From Treponema sp. (GTDB taxonomy: Bacteria > Spirochaetota > Spirochaetia > Treponematales > Breznakiellaceae), in the NCBI GenBank assembly GCA_031279925.1, contig JAITHQ010000227.1, positions 1-5,531 on the forward strand: a stretch of 5,531 nucleotides of DNA, read 5' to 3'. This document shows, one piece after another, positions 1 to 5,412 of the stretch. Under the pieces are notes generated by a model. The model saw only the letters and a list, made by a program, of their open reading frames with translations, was not told the DNA's origin and did not search any database. Within the stretch, counting starts at the first letter, position 1. Each line of letters begins with the position of its first letter. A program made the position numbers and the translations under genes.

Positions 1-35
1 GTTCAAATTGTGGATTTTTGAGGTCAATAGACCGC

Positions 36-54
36 AAAAATCCCGATTTTCGGG
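36..54 (-). terminator. Terminator-like stem inside element copy 1, downstream of the SGNH gene
   Basis: On the minus strand this reads CCCGA, loop AAA, TCGGG, then A and TTTTT. It is a 5-bp GC-rich stem with a short U tract and lies about 100 bases past the stop codon of the minus-strand SGNH gene. An additional AT-rich hairpin, GCTCTAAA (120-127) with TTTAGAGC (138-145), lies between that stop codon and the element and is partly made of the element's end. The stem is short, so termination strength is uncertain. Confidence 0.4.
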
Positions 55-76
55 CTCTTTTGGAGCCTGCAAGGTA

Positions 77-105
77 GAATTTTGGCATTTGCAACGCCAA
101 AATTC
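77..105. repeat. 10-bp perfect hairpin, present only in element copy 1
   Basis: GAATTTTGGC at 77-86 pairs perfectly with GCCAAAATTC at 96-105 around a 9-base loop. Most of it belongs to a 30-base block (84-113) absent from copy 2. The block is bounded by the direct repeat ATTTTG (79-84 and 109-114), so slippage or deletion between these repeats would convert the long form into the short form. Confidence 0.75.
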
Positions 106-151
106 CAGATTTTGAACAGGCTCTAAAAACTAAAGTGTTTAGAGCGATCCA

Positions 152-883
152 TCATCGTAAAAGTGAAATTATTGCTTCTGCAATTACCGCATACCCTTCG
201 GCATTTGGATGCAATCCGTCAAAAGTATAATCAGGGCTGAATTGTCCTTGCTGGTCCATAAATTTTGGAGGCATATCAACAAAATGAATATTTTCTTTTT
301 TCGCCAAGGTCTTTAACAGAATATTCAGAGCCTTAATTGCCGGATTGGTCCTGATACCTACCATAAGACGTGATGGAATATCAGGCATATATTCATTAAC
401 AGGAAAAATCGCCATAAGGATGATATTTATTTCCTGAACGGATTCTTTGACCTTATTTATCACTCGTGCGATAGTATCCCTGATTGTTTCGGCACTAATG
501 CCCTGGGCTACATCATTGGTACCTATGATAAGAATTAGATTTTTGGGGGATATTGAGAGGATATTTTCATCCAGCCGTGCAAGGAAATGCCCGCTCAATT
601 CACCGCTTATGCCACGGTTATACAATGGCGTTCCGCAGCTGTCCTGCTGTTCCGTCAACAATTCGCTTACGGGAAACATTTCGGCTATGGAATCTCCGGC
701 AAAGATGGTTCCAGCATGTTTCGCTTTTTTATTCAGGAAGTTATAATTTTTTACTTTGCAGGCAAAAGTCCAAATGGTATTGTCTTCTATTGTTTTCGAT
801 ATCTGTTCTGTTTTCTGCCTAACCAGTTCTCTGCTTTTTTCATCTGGAATATCCGCAAAAAATTGCATCAATTGATTTGCCAT
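152..883 (-). CDS. SGNH/GDSL-type hydrolase (cytoplasmic esterase/acylhydrolase)
   Basis: This 243-residue protein carries the conserved SGNH blocks in order. Block I is AGDSI with nucleophile Ser65. Block II is NRGISG with oxyanion Gly91. Block III is GTND with Asn123. Block V is DGLHPN with Asp222 and His225. Such enzymes hydrolyse ester bonds of lipids, carbohydrate acetates or other acyl esters; the sequence does not reveal the substrate. The N-terminal 55 or so residues are charged, look helical and precede the catalytic domain. There is no signal peptide or membrane segment, so it should be cytoplasmic. The start is the ATG at 883, which has a clear Shine-Dalgarno AAAGGAG (890-896) six bases upstream; the frame stays open upstream to 1009 but without such a site. 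GC is about 40%, well below the neighbouring ptsI. It is transcribed divergently from ptsI, with an element copy just past its 3' end. Confidence 0.85.
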   Translation of the reverse strand: MANQLMQFFADIPDEKSRELVRQKTEQISKTIEDNTIWTFACKVKNYNFLNKKAKHAGTIFAGDSIAEMFPVSELLTEQQDSCGTPLYNRGISGELSGHFLARLDENILSISPKNLILIIGTNDVAQGISAETIRDTIARVINKVKESVQEINIILMAIFPVNEYMPDIPSRLMVGIRTNPAIKALNILLKTLAKKENIHFVDMPPKFMDQQGQFSPDYTFDGLHPNAEGYAVIAEAIISLLR

Positions 884-896
884 TTTACGCTCCTTT
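884..896 (-). promoter_or_regulatory. Strong ribosome binding site fixing the SGNH start
   Basis: On the minus strand AAAGGAG (890-896) is followed by a six-base spacer and ATG (881-883). It decides for the 243-residue form over an upstream extension of 42 codons. Confidence 0.75.
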
Positions 897-1203
897 ATTA
901 TTTGGTAGCAGGTATAATACGGTTGTTTTGCTGCAAAAAACATCAATATATTTTGGTTTTTGTAAAATTTTTTGGTAATGTGTATTTTTATTCCGAACTG
1001 TGGCAACATGAGATGAATATCGATGGGAAACCGGTATTCCCCAGCTTTTCCGGTAATCGTGCTATATCCATCGTTCCCTCCCCCGGATACCGCTCGTATC
1101 TTAACCGCTTTTCCTCAAAACCAAATGCAACAGCCCCGGCATATATACCCTGCGCCCCCTTGCACAAAAGCGCTGTTTGCTTGTATTCTTTCCTATAAAA
1201 ACA
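884..1203. other. Divergent intergenic region between SGNH gene and ptsI
   Basis: This region must hold the promoters of both divergent genes. I see no convincing coding sequence or RNA gene. From 884 to about 1010 it is AT-rich, and from about 1020 to 1160 it is GC-richer and pyrimidine-rich on the plus strand. Candidate -10 boxes are TATTAT on the minus strand (914-919) for the SGNH gene and TATTCT (1184-1189) on the plus strand for ptsI. The latter has a poor -35, TTGCAC (1160-1165), with an 18-base spacer. Neither promoter is strong. If the ptsI one is real, transcription would begin within about ten bases of the ptsI ATG and leave almost no leader. Confidence 0.4.
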
Positions 1204-2961
1204 ATGAAAACCTATACCGGCATACCGGCTTCCCCGGGGCTTGCGATTGGCAGAGCCTTTGTGTATCCGGATGATGAAATTCCCGAAATTCCCCGTTACA
1301 GCATCAGGCAGACCGAAGTACCCGCCGAATGGGAGCGGCTGCAAAAGGCCATTTCCGAGGCGGCGGGTGAAGTAAAGGCCCTCCATGAGCGGGCGGAACG
1401 GGAAATGAGCCGGGACCAGGCGGATATTTTTCAGGCCCACCTTTTGATGCTGGAAGATGTTGATTTTCAGGATCAGCTGCGGGACCGGCTTACCAAGAGT
1501 CTGCAAAATATCGAATGGGTTGTCTGGGACACGGTCCGCGAAATCAGCCAAAAGCTGCTCGATTCGCCTGAACCCTTGTTCCGGGAGCGGGCGGTCGATA
1601 TTTCTGACGTTTCACGGAGGGTTATTAGCAGGCTGCTTTGTTTTTCCCGTACGCGCTTTTCCCTTGCCGGCCTGGACGAAGATATTATTCTTGTTGCCCA
1701 CGATCTTTTACCATCCGACGCGCTGGTTATGAACAAATCACGGGTAAAAGGCCTGGCAATGGATACAGGCAGCCGTACCTGTCATACGGCGATTCTTGCC
1801 AGGGCATTCAATATTCCGGCGGTGCTGGGCCTTTCAGCTATTTCCAGAGAAATTAACGATGGCGAAATGCTGGTATTGAATGGCGCGTCTGGAACCGTTA
1901 CCGTCGACCCCGACCGGCGGACTCTGGCGCGGCAGGAAGAGGAAGAACGGGAACACCGGGAGCAGCGGGTCCGGCTTATCGCCCTTCGGGACCTTCCCGC
2001 CGAAACCATCGACGGCCGCCGGGTGGCGCTTAAGGCAAATATTGAATTTCCAGAAGAGGCCGAGCGGGTACTCAACTACGGCGCGGAGGGAATTGGCCTC
2101 TACCGTTCCGAGTTTCTCTATATCGCGCCGGGCAGGTCTGCCGAAGAGGAAACCCAGTACCGCGCTTACAGCCATGTCCTAAAAACTATGGAGAAACTGC
2201 CGGTAACAATTCGAACCGTTGATGTGGGCGGCGACAAGGTGCTGCCGGAACTGCAAACCGTCAACGAAAAAAACCCGCTGCTGGGCTGGCGGGCGATCCG
2301 TTTTTCCCTGGCGCATCCTGAACTCTTTAAGGTACAGCTTCGCGCCATTCTGCGGGCCAGCGTTGCCGGCAATGCGCGGATTATGTTCCCCATGATTTCC
2401 GGCGTTGAAGAACTGGACCAGGCCCTTGCCCTCTTGAACGAGGCCCGCGCCGAATGTGCCAAAAAGGGGCAGTCCTTTGCAGCAGACATCGATACCGGCG
2501 TTATGATCGAGATTCCCTCGGCGGCAATGACCGCCGACATTCTTGCCGAAAAGGCGGACTTCTTTTCGCTGGGTACTAACGATCTTATCCAATACACCCT
2601 GGCGGTTGACCGGGGAAACGAAAAGGTAAATTATCTGGGAGACCCCTGCCACCCGGCGGTTGTCCGCCTTCTTAAGCGCGTTATTGACGCCGCCCACGAA
2701 AAGGGAATAAAGGCCGCCATGTGCGGAGAGCTTGCCGGGGACGCAAGGGCCACCGCGATACTTCTTGGCCTTGGCCTTGACGAATTCAGCATGACCGCTT
2801 CCGCCATTCCCCAGGTTAAACAGATTATCCGAAGCGTCAGCATGGAATCCTGCGTAACGCTGGCGGAAGCGTGCCTGGCGGGCCGCTCGGTACAAGAGAT
2901 ACGCGGATTGCTGGATGCATGGATAGCAGAGAATATTCCCCTAAAACAGCATGGAATTTAA
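1204..2961 (+). CDS. ptsI: PTS Enzyme I (phosphoenolpyruvate-protein phosphotransferase)
   Basis: Enzyme I takes phosphate from PEP onto a histidine and passes it to HPr in the cytoplasm. The protein is 585 residues, close to the usual 570-580. The N-terminal HPr-binding and swivelling domains span about 1-230, with the phosphorylated histidine His194 in GSRTCHTAILAR. This departs from the usual GGRTSH at two flanking positions. The C-terminal PEP-binding barrel (about 265-575) has GLYRSEFL (Arg301), RTVD (Arg337), MIEIP (Glu436), GTNDLIQYTLAVDR (Asn459, Asp460) and catalytic Cys508 in MCGEL. All key residues are present, so the enzyme should be active. The ATG at 1204 is chosen because it gives the family-typical N-terminus MKTYTGIPASPGLAIG. 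No Shine-Dalgarno sequence is visible before it. ptsH and sugar-specific EII genes are not in the window. Its end overlaps der by 11 bases. Confidence 0.95.
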   Translation: MKTYTGIPASPGLAIGRAFVYPDDEIPEIPRYSIRQTEVPAEWERLQKAISEAAGEVKALHERAEREMSRDQADIFQAHLLMLEDVDFQDQLRDRLTKSLQNIEWVVWDTVREISQKLLDSPEPLFRERAVDISDVSRRVISRLLCFSRTRFSLAGLDEDIILVAHDLLPSDALVMNKSRVKGLAMDTGSRTCHTAILARAFNIPAVLGLSAISREINDGEMLVLNGASGTVTVDPDRRTLARQEEEEREHREQRVRLIALRDLPAETIDGRRVALKANIEFPEEAERVLNYGAEGIGLYRSEFLYIAPGRSAEEETQYRAYSHVLKTMEKLPVTIRTVDVGGDKVLPELQTVNEKNPLLGWRAIRFSLAHPELFKVQLRAILRASVAGNARIMFPMISGVEELDQALALLNEARAECAKKGQSFAADIDTGVMIEIPSAAMTADILAEKADFFSLGTNDLIQYTLAVDRGNEKVNYLGDPCHPAVVRLLKRVIDAAHEKGIKAAMCGELAGDARATAILLGLGLDEFSMTASAIPQVKQIIRSVSMESCVTLAEACLAGRSVQEIRGLLDAWIAENIPLKQHGI

Positions 2962-4333
2962 TCACTCACTAAAATACCGTAATCTGCCAACGGTAGTGCT
3001 GGCAGGGCGTCCGAATGTAGGCAAGTCTACGCTCTTTAACCGCCTGCTCCGCAGCCGCCGCGCCATTACCGATCCCACGCCAGGGGTTACCCGCGATCCG
3101 GTAGAGGCCGAGGGCCTTATCGCAGGCAGGCCCCTGCGGCTTATCGACACCGGCGGTTTTAAGCTGGCGCGGGAAGGCGGCGAACAGGACGCGCTTGACA
3201 GCCTTGTGGTGGCAAAAACCCTGGAAACAATCAAGAAGGCAAACCTGATCATCCTGCTATTGGAAGCCGGTGAAATAACGGCTGAAGACGAGGAATTTAT
3301 CGGGCTTCTGCGGCCCTGCCGGAACCGGCTTATCGTTGCGGTAAACAAAACAGAAGGCGGCAGGCGGCAGGCCGATTCATGGAACGTTCTTTCCTACGGC
3401 TTTGAAAAGGTTTGTATGATTTCCGCCGAGCATGGCGACAACATCGGCGAGCTTGAGCAGGAAATTATAAGCCGCCTTGATTTTTCCGGCCTTAAAGAAG
3501 CGGTTGAAGAACGGCGTCCCATCCGCATCGCCCTGCTGGGTAAACCCAATACAGGAAAATCAACGCTTTCCAACCGGCTTACCTTATCCAACGCTTCCAT
3601 TGTAAGTGAGATACCCGGTACTACCCGTGATGTGGTTGCGGGAACCTTCACCTGGAAATCAAAAGACTTTATGATTCTTGATACCGCCGGAATCCGCCGC
3701 AAAGCCAAAGTCAGCGAAAATATCGAGTATTATTCGGTGAATCGCGCCATTAAATCGATCAACGACGCAGACATTGTTTTTTTGATAATAGACGCGCAGG
3801 AGGGGCTTTCCGATCAGGATAAAAAAATCGCCGCTCTTGCCCACGACAAGGGCCGGGGCATTATCTTGGTTTTGAACAAGTGGGACGCCATGCCCCAGAT
3901 AAAAAACACCTTCGAGGCGGTTTCCAGCCGCATCCGCTTTTTGTTTGGCAAAATGGAATACGCCCCCATTGTGCCGGTAAGCGCCAGGGACGGAACCGGT
4001 ATTGATAAGCTGCTTGCCACAGCCCTGCGGCTTTACGGCCAACTGGAGACCCAGATTGAAACCGCCAGGCTCAATCTGGCCCTTGAACGCTGGCTGGAAG
4101 AAAATCCGCCGCCCCAGGGCCCCCGCACCCGCTTTAAAGTAAAATACGCCGTACAGCGTTCCTTCAATCCGGTGCGCTTTATCTTTTTTGTCTCCCGGCC
4201 TCAGGCGGTAAACGAGGCATATATTTCCTATTTACGGAACAAAATCCGCAAGGACCTGGGCTTTTCGCTTGTTCCCGTTGCCGTAGAAATACGCCCGTCG
4301 GGCGGCAGGGACAAGAAAAAAACAGGAGATTAG
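2951..4333 (+). CDS. der: Ribosome-assembly GTPase Der (EngA), double G domain
   Basis: Der is an essential GTPase that acts in maturation of the 50S ribosomal subunit. The protein is 460 residues, within the family range. G domain 1 has GRPNVGKS (19-26), Thr47 of switch I, DTGG (66-69), NKTE (132-135) and SAE (158-160). G domain 2 has GKPNTGKS (197-204), PGTTRD (222-227), DTAG (244-247), NKWD (309-312) and SAR (344-346). A KH-like RNA-binding domain follows at about 360-447, then a short basic tail. The first G4 motif ends in Glu instead of the standard Asp of NKxD, while the second is canonical. The ATG at 2951 lies inside the end of ptsI. There is no good ribosome binding site, which suggests translational coupling to ptsI. 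About 13 residues precede the first beta strand, a few more than in many orthologues, and no better start exists in frame. Confidence 0.95.
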   Translation: MEFNHSLKYRNLPTVVLAGRPNVGKSTLFNRLLRSRRAITDPTPGVTRDPVEAEGLIAGRPLRLIDTGGFKLAREGGEQDALDSLVVAKTLETIKKANLIILLLEAGEITAEDEEFIGLLRPCRNRLIVAVNKTEGGRRQADSWNVLSYGFEKVCMISAEHGDNIGELEQEIISRLDFSGLKEAVEERRPIRIALLGKPNTGKSTLSNRLTLSNASIVSEIPGTTRDVVAGTFTWKSKDFMILDTAGIRRKAKVSENIEYYSVNRAIKSINDADIVFLIIDAQEGLSDQDKKIAALAHDKGRGIILVLNKWDAMPQIKNTFEAVSSRIRFLFGKMEYAPIVPVSARDGTGIDKLLATALRLYGQLETQIETARLNLALERWLEENPPPQGPRTRFKVKYAVQRSFNPVRFIFFVSRPQAVNEAYISYLRNKIRKDLGFSLVPVAVEIRPSGGRDKKKTGD

Positions 4334-4383
4334 GCCCCGGACCTATTGCACTATTTTTCAAAACATGGTAGTTTTTTCATCAA

Positions 4384-4419
4384 GGCGCAATATTCCCGCC
4401 AGGGGCGGGATATTAAGCC
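4384..4419. terminator. GC-rich hairpin after der, possible terminator or mRNA 3'-end stabiliser
   Basis: CCCGCC (4395-4400) pairs with GGCGGG (4404-4409) around a three-base loop. The helix continues, after one bulged T, with AATAT/ATATT, and then GGC/GCC across a 2x2 internal loop. It begins 51 bases past the der stop codon. No U tract follows on either strand, so it is not a classical intrinsic terminator. It could mark a processed 3' end or a factor-dependent stop. Confidence 0.4.
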
Positions 4420-4490
4420 GCAGTATGGATACATTCCATTTTGGGGGAAGATACGAAAAAGCTCCGGCAGCCAGCCAAAAATTCCGCTTT

Positions 4491-4518
4491 TTGTACAGCC
4501 TTAAATAAAGCATATAGT
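4491..4518 (+). promoter_or_regulatory. Candidate promoter abutting the C19 tract
   Basis: TTGTAC (4491-4496), a 16-base spacer and TATAGT (4513-4518, five of six matches to TATAAT) form a plausible sigma70-type promoter. Transcription would start within the adjacent C run, giving a leader of about 155 bases for the exported-protein gene. The -35 match is weak. An alternative -10 is TTTAAT (4544-4549), just downstream of the C run, with the run acting as spacer. Confidence 0.35.
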
Positions 4519-4520
4519 TA

Positions 4521-4539
4521 CCCCCCCCCCCCCCCCCCC
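4521..4539 (+). repeat. Homopolymeric C19 tract
   Basis: There are nineteen consecutive C (G19 on the minus strand), preceded by TTA and followed by ATTATT. The tract ends 142 bases before the ATG of the exported-protein gene and lies outside any coding sequence. Runs of this length mutate by slipped-strand mispairing at high rate. In Treponema pallidum, poly-G tracts near promoters of tpr genes and of TP0126 modulate transcription according to their length. The exact count here could also be affected by sequencing error. Confidence 0.9.
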
Positions 4540-4669
4540 ATTATTTAATCAGTAAATTTTGTCTTAACTATCCGGGCATACGCACCGGCCTTCCAATTAA
4601 TACCACGCATATAGGCATATTGTTCCCCAACAGGGGGCTTTTCACCGTTTTCTTAAAACAATTCCATTT

Positions 4670-4681
4670 AAGGAGCAAACA
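4670..4681 (+). promoter_or_regulatory. Ribosome binding site of the exported-protein gene
   Basis: AAGGAG (4670-4675) lies six bases before the ATG at 4682. It is much better than anything in front of ptsI or der, and it confirms the start. Confidence 0.75.
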
Positions 4682-5281
4682 ATGAAACGGATTGTATTAC
4701 TCATGGCTTGCGGGTTGTTGCTGGCAGCAACAAACATCGGCGCTTTTGACCTTTGGAACGGACTGGACACCGAAATGGGCAGAGACGAGATTATTGAGAA
4801 AGTAAAACAGATATTTGACGCCAATAATCCCGGTTCTACAGTTTCAGAACAGACAAGCTCCGGTTACGCAAAGCTGCGAATGGATGCAGTAGAGGCTTTC
4901 GATCTTGTTTCCTTGTCCTCCAGAGACACTGAGCGTATCAGATTCAATTCAAACCTGGACCAGTATGAATATTGCAGGCTGGTTTTTGTACAGGGCAGGC
5001 TATTAATGGTAGAAATCAGAATGAATGTTCAGGAGATCGCTTCGGCAGATACGTTTAGCAGGCAATTTGGAAAACAAGAGGCGCTAAAAAGGGATGGATT
5101 CAAATTTGACACCTATTTTTACAAGTGGGTAAAGGGGCCCAAAGCCATATATATGGAGTACACTCCCCCTGGACTCCACGAAAAATCCCATTTGTTTTTT
5201 CTGGATTTGCCAAGGGCAAAGAAAATTACCGAAGAGCTGGAAACCAATTCACGGCAAACGGCTACGGTTATTCCATTTTAG
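4682..5281 (+). CDS. Exported protein of unknown function
   Basis: I do not recognise this 199-residue protein. Residues 1-21 form a typical Sec signal peptide: a basic n-region MKR, a hydrophobic stretch to about residue 16, and probable cleavage after Ala21 before FDLW. A periplasmic or surface location is therefore likely. The mature part starts with WNGLDTEMGRDEIIEKVKQI, which resembles the 'GM..eev' opening of small SmpA/OmlA- or BLIP-like domains, and the segment around 98-113 (CRLVFVQGRLLMVEIR) could be the matching strand pair. This is only a fold-level guess. The remainder is mixed alpha/beta with no catalytic motif I can identify. Cys10 sits in LMAC but is too close to the N-terminus for a lipobox. 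GC is roughly 40-45%, lower than der. A C19 tract and candidate promoter lie upstream. The stop codon TAG straddles the junction with the downstream mobile element, whose first base supplies the G. Confidence 0.75.
   Translation: MKRIVLLMACGLLLAATNIGAFDLWNGLDTEMGRDEIIEKVKQIFDANNPGSTVSEQTSSGYAKLRMDAVEAFDLVSLSSRDTERIRFNSNLDQYEYCRLVFVQGRLLMVEIRMNVQEIASADTFSRQFGKQEALKRDGFKFDTYFYKWVKGPKAIYMEYTPPGLHEKSHLFFLDLPRAKKITEELETNSRQTATVIPF
5278..5280. repeat. Target-site duplication TTA, left copy
   Basis: TTA directly precedes the element at 5281, and the same TTA directly follows it at 5380-5382. This indicates insertion with a 3-bp duplication. Confidence 0.65.
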
Positions 5282-5379
5282 AGCCTGTTCAAAATTCTAC
5301 CTTGCAGGCTCAAAGAGAGCCCGAAAATCGGGATTTTTACGGTCTATTGACCGCAAAAATCCACAATTTGAACAGGCTC
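5281..5379 (+). mobile_element. MITE-like palindromic element, copy 2 (complete, 99 bp)
   Basis: The element is bounded by 13-bp perfect terminal inverted repeats: GAGCCTGTTCAAA at 5281-5293 and its complement at 5367-5379. It is flanked by TTA on both sides (5278-5280, 5380-5382). Internally it has GGCTC/GAGCC (5307-5311, 5317-5321), CCCGA/TCGGG (5320-5324, 5328-5332) and a 14-bp inverted repeat with one mismatch (5331-5344 with 5349-5362). It has no ORF. It lacks the 30-base block of copy 1. The terminal repeats and 3-bp duplication recall insertion sequences of the IS5 type with TNA targets, but I cannot name the parent. It lies between two convergent genes. Confidence 0.85.
5320..5338 (+). 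terminator. Terminator-like stem inside element copy 2
   Basis: CCCGA, loop AAA, TCGGG, then A and TTTTT form a short GC stem with a U tract on the plus strand. It begins 39 bases past the stop codon of the exported-protein gene and is oriented to stop its transcription. The stem overlaps the adjacent GGCTC/GAGCC and 14-bp hairpins, so alternative folds compete. Confidence 0.45.
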
Positions 5380-5386
5380 TTAGAAA

Positions 5387-5400
5387 CGGACGGCTGTCCG
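5387..5400 (-). terminator. Short hairpin downstream of the UPF0210-like gene
   Basis: CGGAC (5387-5391) pairs with GTCCG (5396-5400) around a four-base loop. On the minus strand it is followed by TTTCT. It lies 12 bases past the stop codon of the minus-strand gene at the right edge. Stem and T run are short, so it is a weak terminator candidate. Confidence 0.35.
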
Positions 5401-5412
5401 CGCCTATGTAAA

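Larger units (their letters stand above)
1..123 (-). mobile_element. MITE-like palindromic element, copy 1 (left end cut by window)
   Basis: This is the same element as the one at 5281-5379, in inverted orientation. It ends at 114-123 in GAACAGGCTC, the terminal repeat, and its other end lacks about six bases (GAGCCT) because the window begins inside it. Over the 93 alignable bases the copies differ at four positions, and copy 1 also carries 30 extra bases (84-113). The element has no coding capacity. It contains a 14-bp inverted repeat (12-25 with 30-43, one mismatch), a CCCGA/TCGGG stem (42-46, 50-54), a GGCTC/GAGCC stem, and a 10-bp perfect stem (77-86 with 96-105) that includes part of the extra block. 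The base triplet after the end is TAA, which matches the TTA target duplication of copy 2. Small size, terminal inverted repeats and no ORF fit a MITE mobilised in trans by an unidentified transposase. Confidence 0.8.
4334..4681. other. Non-coding region with hairpin, candidate promoter and C19 tract
   Basis: No credible gene lies in these 348 bases. From left to right it holds a GC-rich hairpin (4384-4419), a possible sigma70-type promoter (4491-4518), a run of 19 C (4521-4539), and a long AT-rich leader up to the ribosome binding site. The octamer GCATATAG occurs at 4510-4517 and again at 4607-4614. The second occurrence is followed directly by the near copy GCATATTG. A small CCCC-aaca-GGGG stem (4625-4636) followed by GC and TTTT lies in the leader. 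Confidence 0.6.

Noticed and set aside
913..918. Perfect plus-strand TATAAT as a ptsI promoter
   Set aside because: No -35 element lies at a suitable distance and it is nearly 290 bases from ptsI. The overlapping minus-strand TATTAT is a better, though still weak, candidate for the SGNH gene.
884..1009. 42-residue N-terminal extension of the SGNH protein
   Set aside because: It has no Shine-Dalgarno sequence and is AT-rich leader sequence. The ATG at 883 has AAAGGAG at ideal spacing.
1177..1203. Upstream TTG start for ptsI adding nine residues
   Set aside because: The added residues MLVFFPIKT do not belong to the family N-terminus and no ribosome binding site precedes the TTG. ATG at 1204 fits Enzyme I.
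2179..2895. Long minus-strand open frame inside ptsI (also 988-1551 and others)
   Set aside because: These are antisense shadows of GC-rich codon usage in a clearly conserved gene. The translations show no family features and lack ribosome binding sites.
4365..4508. 47-codon ORF between der and the C tract
   Set aside because: No ribosome binding site, unremarkable basic composition, and it spans the hairpin at 4384-4419. No support as a gene.
4703..4711. Lipoprotein signal with lipobox LMAC at Cys10
   Set aside because: Only about six hydrophobic residues precede the Cys, too few for a lipoprotein signal. The hydrophobic core continues past it to a good signal peptidase I site near Ala21.
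1..5382. Composite transposon formed by two inverted element copies around the 5-kb interior
   Set aside because: Copy 2 has its own TTA duplication on both sides, which indicates independent insertion. The interior holds housekeeping genes and no transposase is present.
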